Shown here: in pieces, positions 58,335-64,000 of the stretch
Numbering within the stretch: the stretch's first letter is position 1
Layout of the letters: the number at the start of each line of letters is the position of its first letter
Source of the DNA: Pedobacter sp. Leaf250
GTDB lineage: Bacteria; Bacteroidota; Bacteroidia; Sphingobacteriales; Sphingobacteriaceae
DNA length: 64,000 bases
Reading direction: 5' to 3'
Assembly: GCF_920984735.1 (NCBI RefSeq)
Contig: NZ_CAKLBU010000009.1
Span: forward strand, 62,001 to 126,000
The notes under the pieces: generated by a model
Database searches by the model: none
What the model was told of the DNA's origin: nothing
Seen by the model: only the letters and a program-made list of their open reading frames with translations
Program-made: the position numbers and the translations under genes

Positions 58335-59172
58335 GGGTTTTGCCTAAACTGTCTTTTTGAACAATTGGATTTTCTTTCTTAATCAAACCATGTTCCCTTA
58401 ATGTTGCAATTGCCAACTCAATTAACCTCAAGTTTTCCTGTTGGTGTCCATGTTGCACTTCTACGTTGATGTATGGGATATTTTGTTGCATGGCATAAAC
58501 TGATAGTGAGCCATCATTTTCAGCAAATTTCGACTGCAAAATTACATTCACATTCGCCTTTTTTAAGCTGGTAAATAATCGTGGCTCGGTTACGTACATC
58601 AAATCATCGCCATCCATTTCAAAGTTGATAAATACAGAATCAGCTGTGCTAGATAAATCATACCCTGGTAAATAAGATGAAATGCCAAAACCACCATCGC
58701 CATTATTGTGAAGGGTTAAAATATATCCTGTAGATTTTGGGTCATAGAAATCAACAATTTGTTTTCCTGCATCCAGAATTAATTTTTCAACTTCGTTTGA
58801 ACTGAAATAATCTTTTTTAAGTCTGCTACTTACGCCACGTTGGGTATAAATTGCATTTGGATCAATTCGATATTGATCATCCATGTGATTGAAAACATAA
58901 TCACGGACCCCACCATACTGACTATCAATAATTTCACCGCCACTCCATCTAATATAATCGAAACCAGCTTTTACGCCAGTATCTTCATTATCATGAACCA
59001 CTAAAAATTTTACCCCATTAGGCTTGTATGAATATTTTACCAGGTTAATATTGAGGTTGGCAATTTTAATAAATGATGAATCTGTTGTCATCGCTGCGAA
59101 AATTGGAGGGTGTTGTGCCTTTGCAGACAGTGAAGCGATGATTAAAATGAGGGATAAGGCAACTTTAAACAT
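58324..59172 (-). CDS. Exported protein with M14/AstE-like metal-site pattern
   Basis: A 282-residue protein with a signal peptide (about 1-20, SAKAQ). No family name is certain, but the residue pattern suggests a zinc carboxypeptidase/succinylglutamate desuccinylase-like fold: H60-x-x-E63 in VVHDNEDTG, a downstream histidine H155 in ILTLHNNGDGG, the DPNAIYTQRG substrate-like loop, and E238 in INVEVQHGHQQEN as a candidate general base. The spacing H-x-x-E ... H ... E fits M14. If right, it would trim peptide or amide substrates in the periplasm. Start chosen at MFKVALSLIL (59172). Convergent with the MFS gene (11-nt overlap). Confidence 0.72.
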   Translation of the reverse strand: MFKVALSLILIIASLSAKAQHPPIFAAMTTDSSFIKIANLNINLVKYSYKPNGVKFLVVHDNEDTGVKAGFDYIRWSGGEIIDSQYGGVRDYVFNHMDDQYRIDPNAIYTQRGVSSRLKKDYFSSNEVEKLILDAGKQIVDFYDPKSTGYILTLHNNGDGGFGISSYLPGYDLSSTADSVFINFEMDGDDLMYVTEPRLFTSLKKANVNVILQSKFAENDGSLSVYAMQQNIPYINVEVQHGHQQENLRLIELAIATLREHGLIKKENPIVQKDSLGKTPTQ

Positions 59173-59462
59173 ATCACTAATATACAACGATGGCTATTAT
59201 TTTGTTTGAGAAGTTAATTTTTGCACTTCATTTTATATTTAAACGGGATGGAAAGTGATATCATTCTAATGGTTAAAAGGTTACTAATGCTAATAACCAC
59301 ATCACTTAATAGCGTTAGTAAATTATCATTAAAAGATTAAACGAACAGCCCGGCTGCACCAGCTTATGAAAAGCCATAGCACCTTTTCTAAAAATTATAA
59401 GAAAAAAAAAGGCCGCCTTTGGGAGGCGACCTAATTGATTGTTAATCTGGATGTATTATATT
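59173..59462. other. Intergenic region between the metalloenzyme and RND genes
   Basis: About 290 nt. Apart from the RND operon terminator (59402) it holds no ORF. I see no recognisable promoter box for the minus-strand gene at 59172. Confidence 0.4.
59402..59432 (-). terminator. Terminator of the RND efflux operon
   Basis: ggtcgcct / aggcggcc stem (one G-T pair) with a run of nine T on the minus strand, 31 nt past the stop of the pump gene. Confidence 0.9.
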
Positions 59463-62400
59463 TTAATGTCCGTGATCTAAATCGTATTCATTTACATCTT
59501 TATGATCGTAAGGTTCAACCATTAAATCATCGATAGTTTGACCTTTTTTATCGTAACCAAATTTATGCAACATGTTGTCGAAAATCTGGTACATCACGGG
59601 TACAACTACCAAAGTCAGGAATAACGAACTTGTTAAACCTCCAATAATAACCCAAGCCAAACCATTTTTCCAATCGGCACCGGCACCACTCGCCAATGCA
59701 ATAGGCAACATACCAATTACCATGGCAATGGTTGTCATTAAAATTGGGCGTAAACGGGCATGGTTAGCTAAAATTAATGCCTCATGAGTGGTTTTACCTT
59801 GTGCTTTCATCTGGTTGGTAAAATCGACCAAGATAATCGCATTTTTCGCCACCAAACCCATTAGCATAATGAAACCTAAAATAGTGAAGATACCCAATGC
59901 ATTGTTAGTTAAGGCCAGGGCAAGCAAGGCACCAATTAATGCTAGCGGTAAAGAGAACATTACCACTAAAGGATAAACGAAACTATCGTATAAAGCAACC
60001 ATAATTAAATAAACCAATACAATGGCCGCAAGTAAAGCGATACCCAAAGTACCAAAACCTTCGCTTTGGTTCTCTTGATCACCAGCCCAATAGAAACTGA
60101 TTCCCGCTGGTTTCTTCAATTTATCTAACTCGGTTTGGAAGTTGGTTACTACTGTACCAGTTGGTACACCAACCGTTTGTGCTTTAACCGTTACCGAAGT
60201 CGATTTATTTAATCGCTCCAATAAACTTGGTCCTGAACCTTCTTTGATATCGGCAAATTGGGAAAGCTTAATTTGTTGACCAGCCTGGTTGGTGAAAATC
60301 AGGTTACGTACATCATCTATATCTTTTCTGTCGAAATCCTGATATTGAATATTGATGTCGTATTCATATTCACCCTGACGGAATTTTCCATCAGTATTAC
60401 CTGCGAAAGCAGTTTGCATGGTTGCACCAACTGTTTGTAATGTTAAGCCCAAAGCCGACATTTTATCGCGATCAACCTTTACATTAATCTCTGGTGTACC
60501 TTTTTCTACCGATAGTTTAGTTTGCGTAGCACCTGGTACTTTTGCCAATATGCTTTGTGCTTTTTCTGCAAAAGTTAAAACGCTGTCTAATTCAGGTCCC
60601 ATTACCACCAATTGAATAGGCGCATCATCTGCAGTACCCAAAATACCAATTGGAACAGTTTTGATTTTTGCACCAACCAATACTTTTTCCAACTCACGGG
60701 TATAGGTAGTGGAAATGATATCAGAAGAAACATTTCCTCGCTCTTTTTTCTCTTTCAACTTTACGTTGATCTCCGATTTATAAGCAGTAGACTGACTAGC
60801 GCCCATACCTTCACTCGATTGACCAACTGTAGCGATGGTTTGAATTACATCTTTTTGTTTGCTTAAGTAATCTTCAGCTTTTTGAGTATAAAAGTTGGTT
60901 TGTTCCAACGAAACATCTTTCGGCATTTCGATTTGTAGTAAGAACTCACCTTTATCCGATTTAGGGAAAAACTCAAATCCAATATATCCACCGGCCAATA
61001 AACCACATGATGAGAAGAATAAAACCACCATCATGACTAATGTGATCGCTTTATGCGCCAACGTCCATTCTAAAAGATTGGTGATCCATTGAGTAAACTT
61101 GCGTAATTGTTTTTCAAACCATAGGATGAATTTACCAAAAATGTTTTTGCCTTCAATACGTTCCAATTTACCGAAACGGGAGAATATTAATGGTACAATG
61201 GTAAACGAAGCCACCAACGATAACAAAGTTGAAATAATTACCACCACACAAAACTGACGTAAAATGTTCGCCACCATACCTGTACTTACGGCAATAGGGA
61301 AGAACACCACCACAATTACAAATGTGATTGAAACAACGGTAAACCCAATTTCGCGGGTTGCATCAGAAGCTGCCCGAACCCTGTTTTTGCCCATTTCCAT
61401 GTGGCGTTGAATGTTTTCCAAAACCACAATTGCATCATCCACCAGGATACCTACCACGAGGGATAAACCCAGTAACGACATCAAGTTTAAGGTATAACCA
61501 AATAAAGCAATACCGATAAACGTTGCAATTAACGATGCCGGAATCGAAATCATTACGATTACCGCATTACGTAAACTGTGTAAGAAGAAAAGCATCACGA
61601 TTGCTACCAAAACAACGGCAAGCATTAAATCGTGGATTACCGCATCGGCTGATTCTAATGTATAAACCGAGCTATCGTTTACAATTTTAATATCCAAACC
61701 AACATTTTTATAGTCGGCTTTTAACTGTTCGATGGTTTTTTGCGTACCCTCACTAACGGTTACCGCGTTGGCATCACTTTGTTTAATAATTTGGATGGCA
61801 ATTGAGTTTGCCCTGTTAATACGGGCAATTTTTTCTGTTTCTTTTTGAGTATCCTGAACATCAGCGATATCTCCTAAACGAATTTGTGCACCATCTTTAC
61901 TTGTGCTCACCACAAGTTTACGCATATCATCAACACTGGCGTATTTACCAGATAAACGCACCAAGATATCTTGCGCTCTTGTTTTTACACTTCCTGTAGG
62001 AAAATCCAAGTTAGAAGATAAAATAGCCTGTTGAATTGCAGGTACTGATAAGCCGTAACCTTGTAATTTTTTAGCATCCAATGCCACTTTAATTTCTCGT
62101 TCCGAGCCACCAATTAAATTTACTTGAGCCACACCTGGGACACGCGAAATGATTGGTGCAATACGTTTGTCCATCAAATCGTAGAACGAAATATCGTCCA
62201 TATTGCCTGATGCAGACATGGTAATTACTGGAAAATCATCTAATGAGAACTTACTTAATGATGGTTGTTTAACATCATCAGGTAAATCTGCCAGAATAGC
62301 GTTAACTTTTCTTTGCGCATCATTTAGGGCAATATCGATCTCTGCTTTATCGGTTAACGTAATAATTACTACTGATAAACTTTCGTAAGAATTCGCATTG

Positions 62401-62639
62401 ATTTTTTTGATATTCTCCATTGAGGAAACCGCATCCTCAATTTTTTTGGTTACTGTACTTTCTACCTCGTTAGGCGAAGCACCCGGGTAAATGGTTGAGA
62501 TAGATACAACATTGGAAGAGAACTTTGGTAAAAGTTCATATCCCAACGAGAAATAACTCAACAGCCCCATCAATGTTAATGCGGTAAATACCACAATAAC
62601 CAACGATGGTCTTTTTATTGATATGTCAGTGATTTTCAT
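59463..62639 (-). CDS. RND-family efflux pump (AcrB/HAE1-like)
   Basis: A 1058-residue inner-membrane proton antiporter. It begins ITDISIKRPSLVIVVFTALT, has 12 predicted helices and two large periplasmic loops. The proton relay is intact: DD in LVVGILVDDAIVVLENIQRH (TM4) and K in FIMLMGLVAKNAIILVDF (TM10). It pumps hydrophobic drugs, dyes or lipids through its adaptor and the TolC-like channel encoded upstream. The histidine- and aspartate-rich tail (EPYDHKDVNEYDLDHGH) is unusual and could bind a metal ion. Minus strand, 161 nt after the adaptor. Confidence 0.95.
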   Translation of the reverse strand: MKITDISIKRPSLVIVVFTALTLMGLLSYFSLGYELLPKFSSNVVSISTIYPGASPNEVESTVTKKIEDAVSSMENIKKINANSYESLSVVIITLTDKAEIDIALNDAQRKVNAILADLPDDVKQPSLSKFSLDDFPVITMSASGNMDDISFYDLMDKRIAPIISRVPGVAQVNLIGGSEREIKVALDAKKLQGYGLSVPAIQQAILSSNLDFPTGSVKTRAQDILVRLSGKYASVDDMRKLVVSTSKDGAQIRLGDIADVQDTQKETEKIARINRANSIAIQIIKQSDANAVTVSEGTQKTIEQLKADYKNVGLDIKIVNDSSVYTLESADAVIHDLMLAVVLVAIVMLFFLHSLRNAVIVMISIPASLIATFIGIALFGYTLNLMSLLGLSLVVGILVDDAIVVLENIQRHMEMGKNRVRAASDATREIGFTVVSITFVIVVVFFPIAVSTGMVANILRQFCVVVIISTLLSLVASFTIVPLIFSRFGKLERIEGKNIFGKFILWFEKQLRKFTQWITNLLEWTLAHKAITLVMMVVLFFSSCGLLAGGYIGFEFFPKSDKGEFLLQIEMPKDVSLEQTNFYTQKAEDYLSKQKDVIQTIATVGQSSEGMGASQSTAYKSEINVKLKEKKERGNVSSDIISTTYTRELEKVLVGAKIKTVPIGILGTADDAPIQLVVMGPELDSVLTFAEKAQSILAKVPGATQTKLSVEKGTPEINVKVDRDKMSALGLTLQTVGATMQTAFAGNTDGKFRQGEYEYDINIQYQDFDRKDIDDVRNLIFTNQAGQQIKLSQFADIKEGSGPSLLERLNKSTSVTVKAQTVGVPTGTVVTNFQTELDKLKKPAGISFYWAGDQENQSEGFGTLGIALLAAIVLVYLIMVALYDSFVYPLVVMFSLPLALIGALLALALTNNALGIFTILGFIMLMGLVAKNAIILVDFTNQMKAQGKTTHEALILANHARLRPILMTTIAMVIGMLPIALASGAGADWKNGLAWVIIGGLTSSLFLTLVVVPVMYQIFDNMLHKFGYDKKGQTIDDLMVEPYDHKDVNEYDLDHGH

Positions 62640-62800
62640 CGTATTACTTATGGTTTTTTAATTGTAATGAAGCTATTCCGATTTTATCGGATTGGTTTCA
62701 TTTTTCTTAGTATTGCGTTTGGCGTACAGCGATTAGCGCTGACCGGTTCTAGCCTCCAGCTTTTTAAGTCTGGAGCTTTTTACTTTTTACTTTCGACTTT
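62640..62800. other. Spacer between the adaptor and pump genes
   Basis: 161 nt with a small ctccag / ctggag hairpin (62754-62775) and T/C-rich words (actttttactttcgac) like those near other repeats. The gap is long for an operon, but the order and functions argue for co-transcription. Confidence 0.4.
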
Positions 62801-63865
62801 TTACTTAATTACAGTAACTGCAGTGCCTTCGTTCAGGTTAATCTGACCGCTGGTAATAACCGTTTCACCTTCTTTCAAGCCATCAATCACTTCTACATTT
62901 TCACCTAAAATACGTCCTGATACTACCTTACGGGTTTGAGCTGTATTTTTAGCTTTATCTAAAATATATACTTCGTTACTGCTCACACTACCCACAAAAG
63001 CAGTACGAGGAACCAAAATTGCTGGTGCTTGTTTCGGGAATTTAAAAACTGCCGAACCGTACATACCTGCTCTTAAGCTATTTTTAATATTGTTGGTTAC
63101 TTCAACCTCGATAGGAAAATTTAAAGTTTCATCAGCTTTTGCAGCAATAAATGTTACTCTACCAGTAAACTTATCCTGTGGAAAAACAGAAGACTGGATC
63201 TGAACGGCATCACCAATTCTTAAATTAGCAACTTGCGTTTCATTAACATTTACTTTCAACTTCAATTTAGAAACATCAACCAATTCAAACAATTGCGTAC
63301 CCGGAGCTACAACAGCGCCTACCTCAATCATTTTTTTGTTCACGATACCATTTATTGATGATCTGATATTTGCATCGTTTAATTTACGTTGTTGTGATTG
63401 TAAACGAAGTTTAGCGTTTTGGCTGTTTAAACGAGCCTGATCTACCTGTTGTTGGGTTACCCCACCAGTTTTATAAGAACTTTCGTAACGTTGCAAATCT
63501 TTTTGAGCGTTTTGATAAGTAGCTTCTGCCGTTTCTCTATCTGTATTTAAAATTTCAGCATCAATTCTTGCCAAAATTGTTCCTTTGCTTACACGGCTAC
63601 CTTCTTCTACAAAAATTTTGCTCACACGGCCAGCATTTTCTGCCATAAAGTTTAATTCTTGATTAGCAGCAAAGGTTCCATTCACTGTAAAATCCAAATT
63701 AATTTCTTTACGTTCAACTGCAGCGGTTTTAACGGCAACAGCGCCACTACCTTTGGCAATAAATGCTGTTGTTTCTTCTGCCTTCTTCTTGTTGTTTGTT
63801 AAAACATAAGCAATTGCGCCCAGGGCAACAATAACTACAACAATGATTATAATTACTCTTTTCAT
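62801..63865 (-). CDS. RND efflux periplasmic adaptor (membrane fusion protein)
   Basis: A 354-residue adaptor with one N-terminal membrane helix (about 3-22, no lipobox). The domain order is typical: half-lipoyl (FMAENAGRVSKIFVEEGSRV), a long helical hairpin (about 100-160, ILNTDRETAEATYQNAQKDL), second half-lipoyl (IRSSINGIVNKKMIEVGAVV), beta-barrel (VNVNETQVANLRIGDAVQIQ) and membrane-proximal domain. It bridges the inner-membrane pump and the TolC-like channel. The TolC gene ends 2 nt upstream of its start codon, so the two are co-translated. Confidence 0.95.
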   Translation of the reverse strand: MKRVIIIIVVVIVALGAIAYVLTNNKKKAEETTAFIAKGSGAVAVKTAAVERKEINLDFTVNGTFAANQELNFMAENAGRVSKIFVEEGSRVSKGTILARIDAEILNTDRETAEATYQNAQKDLQRYESSYKTGGVTQQQVDQARLNSQNAKLRLQSQQRKLNDANIRSSINGIVNKKMIEVGAVVAPGTQLFELVDVSKLKLKVNVNETQVANLRIGDAVQIQSSVFPQDKFTGRVTFIAAKADETLNFPIEVEVTNNIKNSLRAGMYGSAVFKFPKQAPAILVPRTAFVGSVSSNEVYILDKAKNTAQTRKVVSGRILGENVEVIDGLKEGETVITSGQINLNEGTAVTVIK

Positions 63866-63867
63866 TT

Positions 63868-64000
63868 TTATTTTACTAGCGATTTAATATTTCCGTTTGA
63901 TTTTATTAATTGTATTTCGGCTACTTTGTAATTAAGCAAAGCCTGAGTGTAGCTATTTTGAGCTTCTGTTAAGGAGTTTTCTGTTTCCAGCAAATCAGTT
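63868..64000 (-). CDS. TolC-family outer-membrane efflux protein (5' partial)
   Basis: Only the last 43 residues lie in the window. They read TDLLETENSLTEAQNSYTQA then LLNYKVAEIQLIKSNGNIKS, the C-terminal helix pair of TolC-type channels, whose DLLE-N-L-A-x-N-Y pattern is diagnostic. The gene completes a tripartite efflux operon with the adaptor (2 nt downstream) and the RND pump. No domain beyond this can be judged from the fragment. Confidence 0.85.
   Translation of the reverse strand, partial: TDLLETENSLTEAQNSYTQALLNYKVAEIQLIKSNGNIKSLVK

Noticed and set aside
62754..62775. Terminator between the RND adaptor and pump genes
   Set aside because: The T-run follows on the plus strand, opposite to transcription, and the stem is only 6 bp.
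1..64000. tRNA, rRNA or CRISPR loci
   Set aside because: I looked for GGTTCRA-type T arms, 16S/23S landmarks and regularly spaced direct repeats, and saw none. A covariance-model scan would be decisive.

Overview
The window is 64 kb of a bacterial chromosome from the phylum Bacteroidota, most likely a Pedobacter-like member of the Sphingobacteriaceae. The evidence is an AT-rich, Shine-Dalgarno-poor sequence with many TAnnTTTG promoter boxes, together with GldB, DUF4349, DUF4230, DUF2490, DUF2807 and SHOCT proteins, PorT-like beta-barrels, many SPII lipoproteins and FabV. It is ordinary core chromosome. I found no phage, plasmid, CRISPR array, rRNA or tRNA, and no classical insertion sequence.

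Layout. 1-8.9 kb: end of atpG, a PKD lipoprotein, an acid phosphatase, a DUF4349 lipoprotein, ruvC, an overlapping three-gene operon (flippase-like membrane protein, GT2 glycosyltransferase, OppC-like permease), a TfoX-like protein and an unknown exported protein. 8.9-24.5 kb: rnhB, a GT4 glycosyltransferase, gcvT, comB, patatin, gldB, a beta-barrel protein, nadE, OsmC, lspA-lnt, a small GIY-YIG nuclease bracketed by inverted hairpin repeats, a SHOCT protein, rsmI, serS and a SIMPL protein. 24.8-34 kb: a heme cluster (fused hemCD, hemB, hemL, hemE, hemJ) interrupted by a histidine kinase/response regulator/TPR operon and by a toxin-antitoxin pair whose toxin is frameshifted. 34-46.5 kb: outer-membrane proteins, an ECF sigma/anti-sigma/barrel operon, an ABC ATPase, DUF4230, cupin, a cold-shock protein, GNAT, fabV, two exported barrel-like proteins and DUF2807. 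46.7-59.2 kb: an M1 peptidase, a CocE-type hydrolase, a Tyr/Pro/Gly-rich DUF6515-like protein, a phytase-esterase-like lipoprotein, a HAD phosphatase, lpdA, a choice-of-anchor I lipoprotein, an MFS transporter and a putative M14/AstE-like metalloenzyme. 59.4-64 kb: a tripartite RND efflux operon (TolC, adaptor, pump).

The most interesting layer is between the genes. Family A repeats share a constant CGTCA head and a TCTTAA-like tail around a variable hairpin stem, often as head-out inverted pairs. One pair brackets a 97-residue GIY-YIG nuclease gene (19964-20354) with about 40 bp inverted repeats. A 65-bp internally deleted form with the same two end variants lies in the hemE leader (31824-31888). 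The two arms differ by compensatory stem changes (TG/CA versus CC/GG). This resembles the REPIN/RAYT relationship of gammaproteobacteria, but with a GIY-YIG enzyme as the candidate mobiliser. Family B, six copies of a longer modular hairpin, accompanies it.

Two other recurring signals affect annotation. Several apparent TTG starts lie inside TAnnTTTG promoter boxes, so the true starts are downstream and some mRNAs are probably leaderless. A CACACACAA leader motif precedes six genes, five of them for exported or envelope proteins.
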